Positions 1-11,720 of a stretch of DNA of 64,000 nt are shown here, one piece after another. The DNA is from Solicoccozyma terricola (lineage: Eukaryota; Basidiomycota; Tremellomycetes; Filobasidiales; Piskurozymaceae): NCBI GenBank assembly GCA_001600875.1, contig BCLD01000001.1, positions 1,769,933 to 1,833,932 on the forward strand, given 5' to 3'. The notes under the pieces were generated by a model that worked only from the letters and a program-made list of their open reading frames with translations, did no database searches and had not been told where the DNA came from. The stretch's first letter is position 1, and the number at the start of each line of letters is the position of its first letter. The translations under genes were made by a program, and so were the position numbers.

Positions 1-27
1 GGGGGGGGGGGGGGGGGGGGGGGGGGG
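1..27. repeat. poly-G tract at window edge
   Basis: 27 consecutive G at the very start of the window, inside intron 1 of the minus-strand kinase gene, so poly-C in the sense strand. It resembles the other long C/G runs in this window and probably marks a contig edge caused by a homopolymer. Confidence 0.9.
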
Positions 28-112
28 TTCCAACAAACTTACCAACTCCAGGTCCACCGAGGACGAAGATGACTGTGATTTCAGATCGATCGAATACTGG
101 ACCAGAAGTCAT
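1..112 (-). CDS. URA6: UMP/CMP kinase family, 5' end only
   Basis: Partial gene, cut by the window start. Exon 1 occupies 43-112 on the minus strand and starts MTSGPVFDRS, followed by the P-loop start VIFVLGGPGVG. A GTAAGT donor lies at 42-37, and the intron runs into a poly-G (sense poly-C) block at the window edge. VxFVLGGPGxGKGTQ is the nucleotide-binding signature of eukaryotic UMP/CMP kinases, which convert UMP and CMP to the diphosphates with ATP. The conserved GKGTQ half should lie in the next exon, outside the window, so an adenylate kinase paralogue is possible. The family call rests on 23 residues. Confidence 0.7.
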   Translation of the reverse strand, partial: MTSGPVFDRSEITVIFVLGGPGVGKFVGTPPPPPPPP

Positions 113-740
113 GATGGCCGGGCCTCGAAAAAAAAAGATGAAAAGAAGTAAGGATGAAACCGGAGGGAGTGGGGGTTTCTTTCGTCGATGGTTCTGTATG
201 TAGATGAATGTGGAAATGGCAAGGTGTATTCGACTGAGGATTAAAACTTGGAGCGCGTTCAAAGCATCGGTTCGGTCTTCGCTCAATATGACGCGTCTCG
301 ATTTAGTATTTCAGGGCAAGCAAAGGGGTAGGTAAGTTATTTCATGGAGAGACAATTAAATGCAGTACATATGTTTGTGTGTGCGTTCTATAACTACATC
401 GAATGTGAATTAGTGATGGGGGGGTTCATATGATGGTTGGATGGATGGTGGTAGTGGTGGGTGGTATTATCAATGTGAAGCGGGATTAATGATCCATCAT
501 GATTACTCTCCCCTCTCCCTCCCTCTCTTTCCGACGACTTCATCCTTCATTCCATGAGCGTTGTTGGTGCGTATGCGTATGCGTATGTGTGCGGGTGTGT
601 GTGTGTGTGTGTGTGTGTGTTGAAGGATGATACGTGCGATTTCAATGCAAAAAATTTCTGCTTCCCCCCTTTCCCCCCCCCCGTCCTTTGCTGATCCCTC
701 CCTTCCCTTCCCTTCATTAATTCTCTCTTTCCCCCCGGTT
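113..740. other. intergenic region
   Basis: No supported gene. It should hold the promoter of the kinase gene (start at 112, minus strand) and the 3' end of the small gene starting at 1267. The sequence is C/T- and G-rich low complexity, with a TG dinucleotide microsatellite at 595-620 and TATGCG triplication just before it. Confidence 0.6.
595..620. repeat. TG dinucleotide microsatellite
   Basis: Thirteen or so uninterrupted TG units, preceded by GTATGC hexamer copies at about 569-590. Confidence 0.9.
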
Positions 741-1267
741 TCAATCCAACCTTGAAAATTCAGCTTGCGTTAAACCCAAATCAAAACACCCTTTCCATCC
801 TGCACTCGGTACTATAATCTTTTCTCTTTTCTTCTGTTGTTGTTGTTGTTGTAGTAGTTTGGTAGATGATAAAGATAAAGGACGTAATGGACGAGAATGT
901 GGGAAATGTGGTATTGTACGGATAGGTGGGAGACAAGTTTGAGTTGATGGAATGATTGTTTGAGAGAGGGTGGATGTTTGAGCAGGTGGAGATGGAGGAC
1001 CAAGTGGGGAATGATGGATTGGTGGTGATGTTCGAATCATGATTGTTGGATTAGGGGGAATAGGAGTTGGAAGTTCGGAGTCTGGGGAGGGAGTATTAGC
1101 GTGTTGAATGGTAAACTTGATAATTGCGATAACTCACGAGTTTGATTCGTATGGAGGACTGGATGGATGAATGTATACTTTCCCCCTCTCTCTGCTGTTG
1201 ATGGTATATTAATATTGGATGAGTGGGTGGGTGGAAGCTGAAGTGGATCTGTTGTGGTCTTAGACAT
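741..1267 (-). CDS. small hypothetical two-exon protein with poly-Gln
   Basis: Not recognised. Exon 1 runs 1267-1138 from the start MSKTTTDPL, then a GTGAGT donor at 1137. A CCCCAG acceptor precedes exon 2, 1081-741. The two exons sum to 471 nt, giving an uninterrupted 156-residue frame ending at TGA/TAA-side position 741. The protein is Pro/Ser/Thr-rich with a six-Gln run near residue 122, encoded by CAA repeats, then a basic KKREK stretch. The splice sites and frame agree, which supports a real gene, but no domain is visible and the second exon is low complexity. A further intron near the Gln run is possible. It is divergent from the phosphatase gene starting at 1553. Confidence 0.4.
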
Positions 1268-1552
1268 ACGTCTACTCGACTGGACCCCCCTGGTCCCCGC
1301 CAAAAGGGTCCAGAACCATGGCTTGCCCCAACAGGAATGCAGGTCACGTGATAATCAGTCGCGGGGAAGAAGGGGGAGGGGGGGTAATCAGATGTTACGT
1401 CATCATCACACACACCGCGGGTCAGAGGAGAGAAACTCTGCGTTGACATCATCCTGAACATTCCCCCCGATCCTCCCCCGCCCCCCCCCTCCTCTCTCTC
1501 ATTCAATACACCTCTCTCTCTCTCTCATAACGGACCATCCATCCAACACAAC

Positions 1553-3685
1553 ATGGTCTCACACTCTCCATCTACTTCTTCTTCCTCTACTTCATCACCT
1601 ATTCAACATTCAACAGATTTATACAATTCACCAATTCAACTTCCATCTCCATCCCCATCTTCATCATCACCACCACGAACAATCCACTTCTCCCCGCCTC
1701 CACCGTCTTACGACGACGACGACGACGACGACAACAACGAAAAATCATCAGGTGTCATCTCACATCATGATTCAATCATGGATTCTCTTTTACCTGTTCC
1801 TACATCATCCACTTCCTCACGTCGTGGTATTTCCCTTTCTCAATCGTTGAAAAGGTTGTTCTCGATCGGTGTTATTACATTGTTTGGAGTAGTCGTACTT
1901 TGGAAGGCTTTTTGTGGAGAGAAGGTGGGGGATGGTTGGAGGGTTGAGATTGGACGATTAGGTGATGGGAATGCGGATGGGAAGGGGGGTGGGAAGGGGG
2001 GTGGGGAGACGGGTTTGGTTATTAGTTCGGAGAATGAATCGTCTTTTTCTGGGAATGGGACGGACGTAGTTACAACGATGAGTGAGTTGGGGAGGGATGT
2101 TACGGGATGGACAAACGGGGGAGAAAATACTAATTCAACGTCTTATACATCCATCCCCACCCCCACCCACAGAACACGACTGGTCACAATATCGATATTT
2201 GAATACTTTATCGGCAGATAAAATGCCAGGGAATAGTCGATCTTCACCTAGACGGGTCATCATGATTGGTGATATTCACGGTAGTTGGAAACCATTACAG
2301 TGAGACCCGGGGTTCTTTTTTTCTCTTTTCCCTATTCAACAATCCTGTCTCCCATGGAATTGAAACTGATCCATGTTATCCCCTTCCCACTCCCTCCCCC
2401 CCCCCTCGGCCCCCCCTCCCGGCGCACACAGACGTCTCCTTGATCGCATCAACTACGATTCCAAAAAGGACACCATCATCCACGTCGGTGATATCCTCGC
2501 CAAAGGTCCAGACTCGATTCGTGTCATTTCATTCATGCGAGATCAACGTGCATTAGGTGTTCGAGGGAATCATGATCAAAAAGTAATAGAATGGAGAGCG
2601 TGGATGGAGACTATGGGACGAATTGTTAGCGGGGTGGTTGAGAAAGGTTGGGAATCAATCGTTGATGAATTGGATTCAAGATTTGAAATCGATTCAAATA
2701 CTATTCAAAAACTAGATGAAAATCTACGTTTCCCAACGGATTGGGAATGGAAATCTCAACATTGGACGATTGCAAGACGATTATCTTCCGATGATTACAA
2801 TTACCTAGTTTCACTCCCATTGACAATTCAAATCCCTTCAATACACTCCATCATCGTACACGCCGGATTACTAGCTAGAGATCTCACATTCGACGCTACA
2901 TCACCTTTTCAACCATTCACCACCACCACGCAAACAGAATCAAATCTTAGGAACTCGGCAGAATTAATAATCTTAAACCACGTTCCGGCGAATAGAAATC
3001 CGTATAATTTATTGAATATGAGATCCGTCAAGAATGGGAAAATCACAAAGAGTAGTAAACAAGGAACACCGTGGAGTGAGCTTTGGGCGATAGATATGGA
3101 GAGATGTACGGGTCAAGGGTCCAAGTTCGAGTCCAAGTTCGAGTTAGAAGGAGAAGGAGACGGAGACACTGAAGAAAATCTATACGACGAGAGTATAGAG
3201 AATATCGAAGATGTGGAGAAACGGAAGAAGAAACTCCCAAAGGCGGCGTGTTCTCCTGTGACGGCGATTTATGGACATGCAGGTGAGTTGGAGGGCAGGT
3301 TTTGGATGGGAATGTTTGATCAGGGCGAAGCGAGTGGGCGAGTTGGTAGAGTCGAATGCTGATGATCGGGTGGGGGCTGGGGGGTTTTTTTTTTCGTTTT
3401 GATTTAGCTGGACGCGGTCTGGATATCAAAGAGTATTCTAAAGGTCTTGACTCGGCTTGCGTCGTGAGTCCCAAGTTCATAATAGACGGAATTTTTTTTT
3501 TGGGGCCCAAAAAATCACACTCGCTGAACATCTCTCATCTCCCATCCCAGTACGGCAAACAACTAACTGCCCTCATCCTTGGTGATATCTCCGATTTAAA
3601 CCATTTAAAAGGTGTTTCCAAGACACATATAGGTGACACCGAATGTTTACTAGTAGACGTGGATTGTGAGAAGGGCGGATTGTAG
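1553..3685 (+). CDS. PPN2: membrane-anchored calcineurin-like phosphatase, Ppn2-like
   Basis: Five exons: 1553-2081, 2173-2299, 2432-3282, 3408-3463, 3551-3685. They sum to 1698 nt (565 aa) with every junction in frame. The N-terminus is Ser/Pro-rich with an Asp run (about residues 57-63), then a single membrane segment near residues 101-121 (LFSIGVITLFGVVVLW). The remainder is a metallophosphoesterase domain: GDIHG near 209, GDILAKGPDS near 238, GNHDQK near 264, a HAG motif near 362 and YGHA near 500. These are the metal-binding motifs of the PPP-type superfamily. The layout matches yeast Ppn2 (YNL217W), a vacuolar zinc-dependent endopolyphosphatase delivered as a type II membrane protein. 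Family is firm; substrate (polyphosphate) is inferred. A stretch of Glu/Asp/Lys near 460-490 looks like a disordered insertion. Confidence 0.85.
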
Positions 3686-3895
3686 GAATGGAAATTTGTG
3701 GAGGGGATTTGGGGTCGTATTTTTTGTATAATTAGATGGATACTGTATCACATTAGATTAGGAAGAGCATTGACATGGAGTTGTTGTTGTTTTCATGTCG
3801 GTCGTACTGGATGGATGTCATCGGTTGGGCAATTTGGCAGGGGGGCGTGCGAGAAAAAGTTGTGTGGCGGGGTGACCAAAAAAATGAAAAAGAAC

Positions 3896-3900
3896 AAAAA
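3896..3900 (-). terminator. Pol III terminator of tRNA-Gly copy 1
   Basis: T5 in the sense strand, two bases after the tRNA 3' end. A second T5 follows about 12 nt further on, and this trailer is also present at copy 2. Confidence 0.7.
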
Positions 3901-3903
3901 GAT

Positions 3904-3994
3904 ACACCGTGAGGGAGTCGAACCCACGCCGAGCGCAATCTCTCTCTGTTGAGGGGAGTGGCAAGCGCCCATGATACCGTTTCACCAACGGTGT
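3904..3994 (-). tRNA. tRNA-Gly(GCC) with intron, copy 1
   Basis: 91-nt gene on the minus strand. The acceptor stem ACACCGT/ACGGTGT pairs over all 7 bp. The D arm is TGA/TCA, the anticodon stem GGCGC/GCGCT, and the anticodon GCC lies at 3962-3960 between TT and A. The T loop is TTCGACT; the T stem has one T-T mismatch. An intron of about 21 nt lies one base 3' of the anticodon (3958-3938), the standard position cut by the SEN endonuclease and rejoined by tRNA ligase. The mature tRNA would be about 70 nt. Identical to the copy at 22653-22743, intron included. Confidence 0.85.
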
Positions 3995-6043
3995 GTTTGA
4001 TGTAAGCGGATGCAAGCTATCACATGAGTCAACTTCAGATGGAATAGTTCCCAAAGTAAAAAGAAAACCCACGTCGCGTTTGATCCGGGTCGGGTATTTA
4101 TTTGATTCAATCGAGAGGGGATATCAAAGCATCGTACTGGTCTTCATTGGGCGGCCGGCAAAGACATGGAACCGACCCCACCCCCCCATCTTCACTTGAT
4201 CATTGCCAGCGTCTCAAACCCCAACTAGAGGACCTGAGTAGTGCATACACGTGAATTTAAAACACCGCCACGCCGCCACCGAGTGTCCGAGGGAGGGGGG
4301 TGTCATGGTGTCGATCAAGTAGAAGGAAGAAGAGGAGATGGGATGGAAAAGGGGTGGGAGAGGAGGGGAGAGGAGGGGGGAGACGGGGAAGACGGGGTGA
4401 GGAGACGGCGAGGACATGTTGTTTCGGTATACATAAGGGAGGAACCGGCTCCATCAATTCCACCAAAGTTCATTCCTTCAACAACATCAGGACAGGGACT
4501 CTTTCTTCCTTTCGTTTTTGAGTGAGTGTGACGCGGAGCTGTGGACGGAGGAGCGGGGGGGGGGAGGAGGGGAGGGGAGGAGGGATCGTATGAGGGAGGT
4601 TATCAGGGTCGGAGGAGGATCACCTACCGTACTGTTCTTGTCGCGGGTGGTTTGTCCGTGAGGGGCATATGGGTGGTGTTTTGGAGATGATTGATGGGGA
4701 GGGACTGCGAGTCTCACATCCCGCTATGAGCCATGTACCCCGCCCCCACTCTCACTCCCTCTCTCTCTCTCCTAACATCGAATCGAACCTCCCTTGGTAT
4801 TCACGAACAAAACTGACCTGACACCCGGCGGGTTAAGGTGCAACTTGGAACAAGGTAACCCCCTACCCTTCTCTCTTGTCTTGAAACAACTCGATCACTC
4901 GGAAGAAAAGTGTAAGTCGGAGATCATCACTTTGCTCCGCCCCGGGGATGTATTGAATTCATTGTCTTACCAAGTTGTTCCCCAGATACATTTGGTTTGT
5001 CCGCTTTCATCATTGTACGTTTCTGATTGGCTTTGTTGTTTCAAATATTTTTGTAAATCGGGGGTCCAATCTTACCATGTCTCGCTACTGTGAATTGGGG
5101 GGGGGGATTAAAAGTTGGTGATTTGGGGAATAACCAGGTATGTCTCCCTCGCCTTTCTTTAATCCCTCTCTCGACGGACTGAAATAATAATGATGATGAT
5201 GATGGTTTGCAGTCCCGAAACAATCCCACGCTCGTTCCATTCTCCCCCCCCCCACCCACCAAACGCACAACCAAGCGGTCCACCTCACCCCTGATCGACA
5301 TCCCGGTAGACGATCCAGGTCTCACTTTTCTTTTCAGTGTGCTCTGCATACTTGTGAGTTTGTTCGAGACAAGAAGGGGCAGATGGGAGAGATGGGCAGA
5401 TGGGACAGATGGGGCAGATGGGCAGATCCTATATCCCTCCAAGGCAGGTCCTATGAACCCAACCTCGTGCCGTACATGCGGAATTCTACCGAGACCCGAT
5501 GTAGGTGTGATCTGCGGGATATGTGCGCCAATCTATGGTATGCCGAGTACGACCTTGTATCTGCCCCTCGGTTGGGGTTGGGGTCGGAGTCGGGGTCGGG
5601 GTCGGGTAGGGGTGCGTGTATAAAGGAGGCGGGTTGTTGGTTGGAGGGGCACTTGGGCACTTGATCTCCCTTCTTCATCTCGCATCATCTTATCCTCTCC
5701 GACCACCGAACACCTTGCACCTTCTGTCAAGTGTTGATGGTGCACAAGGCTGATAATCCAATCATACCTACACCCCTTCTCATTCATACACGTCCGTCAA
5801 CCAACAATCCATCAACGCCAACGCCAACGCCAACTCTTCCAACTGGTCAACAAACACCATCATTCATCTGATCTGGATCGACATCTTGGACGCTCATCCT
5901 TTGCAACCCTTCGTTCCCTCCTCTCGACGCGTAACTCACTCGTCTCGTCCTCATCCCCACCTCATCATAACATCGCTGCTCAATCATCCTACCTACCATT
6001 CACAAATCAATAATCAAAACCCAAACGTCGTACCCTCCAAACA
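3995..6043. other. long gene-poor region upstream of the fork head gene
   Basis: About 2 kb with no gene I can support on either strand. Reading frames here are short, G/C-homopolymer-driven and share no recognisable domain. Visible structure: G-rich purine tracts at 4340-4400 and 4550-4590, AGATGGG-type direct repeats at 5378-5430, GGGGTCG repeats at 5578-5610, and CAACGC repeats at 5812-5834. The 3' half is a plausible long promoter or 5' leader for the regulator starting at 6044. An unrecognised multi-exon gene cannot be excluded. Confidence 0.5.
5378..5430. repeat. AGATGGG-type short tandem repeat
   Basis: Several imperfect copies of a 7-10 nt unit, GGGCAGATGGGACAGAT-like, in the leader region of the fork head gene. 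Confidence 0.7.
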
Positions 6044-8398
6044 ATGAACACCTCCTTCACCACCACTCGACCAAACAATTTCCCTTCATCTCTACCCACC
6101 ACCACCACCCAACGACCACCACTACCAGTCCCAATAACACCATCTCACGGTCTTCACACTCCTCCATTCACACCTCAATCCGCTCCTTCCTACACGAACG
6201 AGGTACCGCCACCACCTTTCCCTTCATTCTTCGTCAACGTGCCAGGACGTAGAGCCGAATCGACAAAAGGTATTGATCCTCAAAGTTCACCGGTCAGTGC
6301 ACCTGGTTCCTTTGTGTTTCGAACTCCATTCGCAAATCGACAGATCGCTCAACAACAACAACAACAACAACAACAACGACAATCGTCGTCGTCTGCATCA
6401 TCGAGGTCTCAAGCGAGTTCAATTGGTGAATCAAATACAGATTGTGGTTCACATAGTAGTTATAGTGCAACCCCGAGTGATTGTGAAGATTTCGAAATGG
6501 ATTTGAATGCTGTCATGCTTTCGGATGACTCGACTCAACAACAGATGATGGCGGGTTATACGGGTGTTCAACCGAATGAAAGTGCCATTCGGTGAGTTTC
6601 AGTCGGGCGTTTTGGGTCAAGACACCAAAGCAAACCTGCATCCGCTGATCCTTCTTTTTGGGTTTTTTGGTACCTTTTCGCCACCCAACCCCCCTTATAT
6701 AGCACCGAATCACGTTCTCCTCCAAACCCAGCTGATAACGACTCGCCTCACACCGAGGAATACTCGGATCAATCATCTCAACATGGTCTTCATCGAACCT
6801 TCGTACCCACTTCCTCATCTTCAACCCATCAGCATGATTCACATCGATCAATGCAACATGTCGGTTCATTCCATACTCTCATGCCGATTCAGACCTCGAA
6901 CGAGCAGTATCATCACATACAGCAACACCAGCAGCAGCAGCAACAGCAACAACATCACCAAAATCAAGATTCTCCGTACGGTCACCACGACCAACAATCA
7001 TCTACCTCGATCCCTTCTCACGAGTATGGCACAAACTCGATACTCATGCAAGGATCATACATTCAGATGCCGCCACCACCACCGGGTCTCTCTGCTTCCC
7101 TCACAGGCGGTTCTTCCATGTCTTCAACTTCATCTCCTATACCAATGGCCACATGGTTAGAAGCTCCTCAGATCGCACCACTCAATCTCCCTCGACATCA
7201 CCATGCGGAGATGGACGCTGCAACTCCGAAATCATCAGAGAGCTTTGCATCGCAACAACAAGCAATGTGGTCGCCTGCTACCAACTATTATCCGCATAAC
7301 CCAAACTATGCTCCTACTCCATACATGATCGCACCACCAGGTTATCGTCCTATGTATACTTCCCAAGTCCAAGGTATGACGATTCCACCGATGCAACAGC
7401 AACAAGGCTATCACTCTCAGCCTGTCGTCTATGGTTCATGGGGAACTCCACCAATGACTGCAGGTGTGGTCAGAAGTCTTCGTGGGGTAGGTAGCGGAAC
7501 AATGGTTCGACCTTCATCCGCTATGGGTTCAAAAGTCCCAATCTACAGCGGTCATGATGATAATCCAGCGGTATCTTCCAAAGTCCCGGCGTACGTCAAT
7601 GCAGTCGCAATCAACGTTTCTCCAAAGGTTATTGAAGCTTTCGAACGACATCACGATCCCAATGATCCATTTGCACCTCAAGCCCTCACTCGTCCACCAA
7701 CTGCATACGCCGCTCTCATAGGTCAAGCTATCCTAGCAGCCGAAGAACCCAAACGTCTGCTCATATCAGACATCTTCTCTCGAATCGTCGACAGATACCC
7801 ATTCTACGCTGCGAACCCTCGTTTGCTCTACAACGGTATCAGGCACGCGATGACAATCTCCGAAGCTTTCGAGAAGATTCCTCGCGAGTGGGGAGACCAG
7901 AGCGGCAAGGCACGGAAGTGGGGTATTAAACCAGGATACGAAAGTTGGTTCGATGGAGGTGGTTACGCAAAGGGTGGTCCAAACGCGCCAAAGACAATTC
8001 CAGTGCAGAGGAAAAAACCGACGGCGAGGGCATCTAAGACAAGGGATGAAGACAACGAGGGAGAAGCGTTGGTACGCCACCTCCAGGGCCAAGATGTCGA
8101 ATCGTATGTGGAGGACGCTTCAGCTCTCCCTCGTGAAAGTAACAAGCGTGCAACCGGCATCAAGTCACGACAGCCCACCTCTACCACAGTACTCAGCACG
8201 TCAGTGGGGTCGAGATCATCCGCGCGTCAGAAGCGAAACGTCACCTTGCCATCAGGACTTCCAACCATCGACAACTGGATTTCAGCCGATGATCAGCAGT
8301 CGGAAGGGATCGTAATGAGAACGCATGGGTCGCCACCAAGGCACATCTTCCGTTCCGTCTCTGACAGTGACGTAAACCATGGTCACGAATTCTGGTGA
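6044..8398 (+). CDS. fork head domain transcription factor
   Basis: Two exons, 6044-6591 and 6703-8398, total 2244 nt (747 aa), junction in frame. The long N-terminal part is Ser/Pro/Gln-rich with two glutamine runs (CAA/CAG, near residues 105-113 and 280-305). A fork head (winged helix) domain lies near residues 512-600: RPPTAYAALIGQAI, then LLISDIFSRI, RYPFY, the recognition-helix region NGIRHAMTISEAFEKIPRE, and WGIKPGYESWF. It is divergent: the usual SIRHNLSLN helix reads GIRHAMTIS. The C-terminus is basic and disordered. At the 3' end a GTGAGT donor overlaps the stop; splicing to the AG at about 8454 would also stop at once, so the protein end barely changes. Probably a nuclear DNA-binding regulator; target genes unknown. 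Confidence 0.8.
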
Positions 8399-8794
8399 GT
8401 TGGCAGTTTGAAGGAATGAAATCCAGCTCGCCGCTGACGTGCGCTCTTCCGCAGACTATTTCATACCAAGGAGGCGCTGACTGGAAGGCTTTTATCAGGA
8501 CTGCGGTGCGATCTTGAGCTGGCGAGATATATGTTGCATTAATATAGACAAAGATTCGTTTCGTACGCCGCGGTCTTTGTGGGGTATGTTGCAAATATAA
8601 CACCGCCACGTTTGTCCATTCATGAGAAGTGTATTAGCATCGTAATTGGCTACAGTTCGTGACTTGAATAAACAGTAACATCTAAATTACCTCCCAAGGC
8701 ACTTGGGGGTGGTTTGGCTAATACACAAGGTAGGCGATGGCTCTTCAGAGGCAATCAGTGTCCATTTGACGTTGCGACAGACCCACCACCGCAC
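8399..8794. other. convergent 3' intergenic region
   Basis: Nothing coding seen. It lies between the tail-to-tail fork head and sterol acyltransferase genes and should hold both 3' UTRs. Confidence 0.6.
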
Positions 8795-11381
8795 TCACAG
8801 TAGGGGAAACCCACACATCAGGCCCATCCAGAACACGATATTGCCCATCGTTTTGTTCCTCTTGACTGCTGGGATCTTGCCTATGAACATCATCGGCACC
8901 TGGGCCATCTGCATGAGGAAGAGGTACATCCTATATCGTTGGATTTTAGTCAAACGACTGTCACACGCTTTGGCCTGGAGTGTATTTACCTGATTTTCTT
9001 CGTCACGACAGCCATCACCAGCTCATGACACAGCGCAGACAACAAGAACGTAGCCATGGTGGCGGATAGCCTTGAGAACCGGTAGGTCGATATCGTAGAT
9101 GCATATACGTGTCGCAGAAGGAAAGTCTGAGTGTCAAGAAGGGGATGTTAGCGAGCGTCATGAGGGTATCCTCAAACTCTAGAGGAGCCGTACATGTACT
9201 GGTTTATTCCACTTCCGAGCGAACTGGTCCCATGACGTAGAGTTCCACCTGCATCAATGAGGAGCGTTAGCTTAGTAGCTCGACCATGAGAAAAATCCGC
9301 GACTCACCAGTCCTGGTAGAATTCTCGGTCGGCGAAGCTGAACGGAATCGTTATTAGCGCATGATCCGATATATCATGACAACAGCAGTCTACCAACTAG
9401 GACAGCTCTGCGAATCCATTGCAAATGCACTCAAAGATCTGTGATGGCACAACCGTCATTATCATTACATTTTGGCAAAGTTGCTTCTCAGCGTCGAGCT
9501 TACGATGTAGAATATGCTGTTGAAAAAAAAAAAAACGACATTAGCTAACTCGCTAGCTTGCTTTCCCAGCATCACTCACAGCAAGTAGTTGAACACCATC
9601 GGTAGTGCCAAGTTCAAGAAGCTCTTGAAGAGCGCATCCCCAGGCTTCGGCGCGAATGGCATGATGTAATGCTCCGTGATCGTGTAGATCAAGGAGAATA
9701 CGCCAAAAGTAGCGAACACCTTTTCGACGACGTACAGGGGTCGCATGCTATGTCGTGATGTGACGTCAGTAGGCTGAGCAGTAGTATTATAGTGGAAAAC
9801 GCTTCACCCACGTCTTCGTCCTTGGGTACTCTAGCTGATACACTAGCGTTGGGAAGACCATGAACTCGAAAAATTGGAAGTAGGTGACATTGTCCGGCCA
9901 GACGATGCCCTTCTCGCCATTCGACTGCAACTCATCCAGCATAAGGTCGATGTTCTTCGCGAGCTGCGAGACATGTTCGTTATTAGAACACCTGAGGACG
10001 TGAAGAGCGGGATGACGATGGTGATGATCTGTCGGTTGTAGTGGTTCCAAAGAAGTTCCCAACGGAACATGAGGATCCCGAATCTCATCGCTTTCGGGGT
10101 TTTGAGATGGTGCCGGTGAGATATCTCTGGATCCTTCTCCTGACGTCCCATTTTCGTCACTAGTGCCGAGTTTACTGCCACCCTTACTCTGGCTCAACCT
10201 CAGTCTCAATGTATCCGCATGGGTGATATAAGCCGTTGACATAGCGGTCGTACCGCGCGGTATTGAAGGGGTTCCAATGGGTATGTCCAAAGCGTCGCTA
10301 TGACTTCTCGATCGTCTCCGTTCAGATTCAGTACGAGCATCCTCCGCAGCCTGTTGAGCTGCTTTAGCTTGCGCGATGATGGAGGCACCGTTATCTGGTA
10401 GGCTCGCGAGGTAGGATTTGAGCTCGGCTTGCTCCTCTTTTAATCTCCAAAAAATATCGGAGAGCATGCCATTGTGGGAGCAGTAGGAGTGGATTTTCAT
10501 CAGAGTGGAGAGAGCATCTGTTTGAAAATTAAGGGAGTCCGCAAGTCAGCGTTCCATGGCTGCGATTTCCGAAAAACCACATCACTAACGTAGGACGAGG
10601 AACCCAGCTTGAACCCAGTACCAATTGCTGGAATTCAACCGATGTCATTTAGTACCTCCCAATGTTTATCACCCCTGGCAACAAGCACACGCACCGATAA
10701 TATCCCCACCAACACGCCATTCCCAGATAAGCCGCTTGAAAAATATGCTGAATGACAACTCCCGTCCAATAATATCTAAACCATCCATTCTTTAGCGCCT
10801 TGACGAATGGGACGCATATGTATGCTGAGAGGACGAGGACAAAGTCGGAGAGTGCTAGGACAAGAGCGTCACCTGTGATGAGACGGCCAAATGTGCCGGA
10901 GAGGATTGTACGGTTGTCTTCCCATGACTGTAGTGATGTCCGGCAGAAGAGTAGGAATAGTCCTGAAAGGAGCGATATACCCCGGAAGAAAGATTGATCA
11001 GAAATCATACCACGTTGCAACCCCATGCTAACCGCAACACAACCCACCTATCCAGAACAAACTGTAAAACCCTCTAAACTCATCACTACTCGCCCTCGCA
11101 TTCTCTCTATCAAGACCACTATGACGCGGTGTAAATGTCACCAACGCCTTGAGCTGACTTGACGATGAAGAACGATATGGTCGAACTCTGATCGTTCCCG
11201 TCGGAGTTGGAATGGTTGAACCAGTCTTCGATACGGCTGCAGTCATGCGGAAGCTCTCCGGGATACTATGTCCTCCGTATGCAGAAATCGATGGTCTGTG
11301 GGAATGAGTGAGTGAAGATATCGATTGTTAGTAATGGTAGGATGCGACTAGATATATGCCTTACGTTTCTGGTTGAGCCAT
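8795..11381 (-). CDS. ARE2: sterol O-acyltransferase (ACAT/ARE family, MBOAT)
   Basis: Many-exon gene on the minus strand, start MAQPET at 11381 followed at once by an intron, stop TGA at 8797-8795. It esterifies sterols (or diacylglycerol) with acyl-CoA in the ER membrane, for storage in lipid droplets. Evidence: the pre-motif FMVFPTLVYQLEYPRTK (about 9870-9800), the hallmark FYQDWWN with its W-W junction split by an intron near 9250-9310, and the active-site segment LLSALCHELVMAVVTKK (about 9000-9040) with the invariant His. The hydrophobic segments of a multi-pass protein lie in between. A long hydrophilic Ser-rich insertion (about 10090-10400) sits in a loop between membrane segments. FYxDWWN is shared with DGAT1, so the acceptor (sterol or diacylglycerol) is not settled; the length and N-terminal tail fit ARE better. 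Confidence 0.85.
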
Positions 11382-11720
11382 GACGGCGAACCGGACTCTC
11401 GTGTAGATCCTCCTTACGTCACAGTGTCTAGATCAGAGTTCATAAGGAACCTATGATCTGGCTGGCCGCGGTGAGGTCTGGAATTGATGCGGAGGTTCGT
11501 CTGACGTTATTGTGGATGTGAAAGATGAGCTGGGCGGATGGTCATGTGCTGGAGAACGGCGTTGAACGGGTCCAGCAGGCGTCGACGGTTGAAACGCGAG
11601 ATGACTAATCACTCGCAGCCACGCAGTCAAACTCGGAGTCGGACAGATGATCATATACAAGCTCGGTCATATCATATATCGAAAAGTGTTGGGAGAATCA
11701 TATTCGTGAGGTCATACTGG
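11382..11720. other. short intergenic region
   Basis: Upstream of the acyltransferase and downstream of the RING gene, both minus strand. No coding signal seen. Confidence 0.5.

Noticed and set aside
4214..4717. Pro/Ser- and Gly/Arg-rich frames at 4.2-4.7 kb
   Set aside because: Frames on both strands arise from the G-rich tracts.
5041..5623. Overlapping open frames on both strands near 5.0-5.6 kb
   Set aside because: Low complexity, no domain, no matching splice partners; I cannot support either strand.
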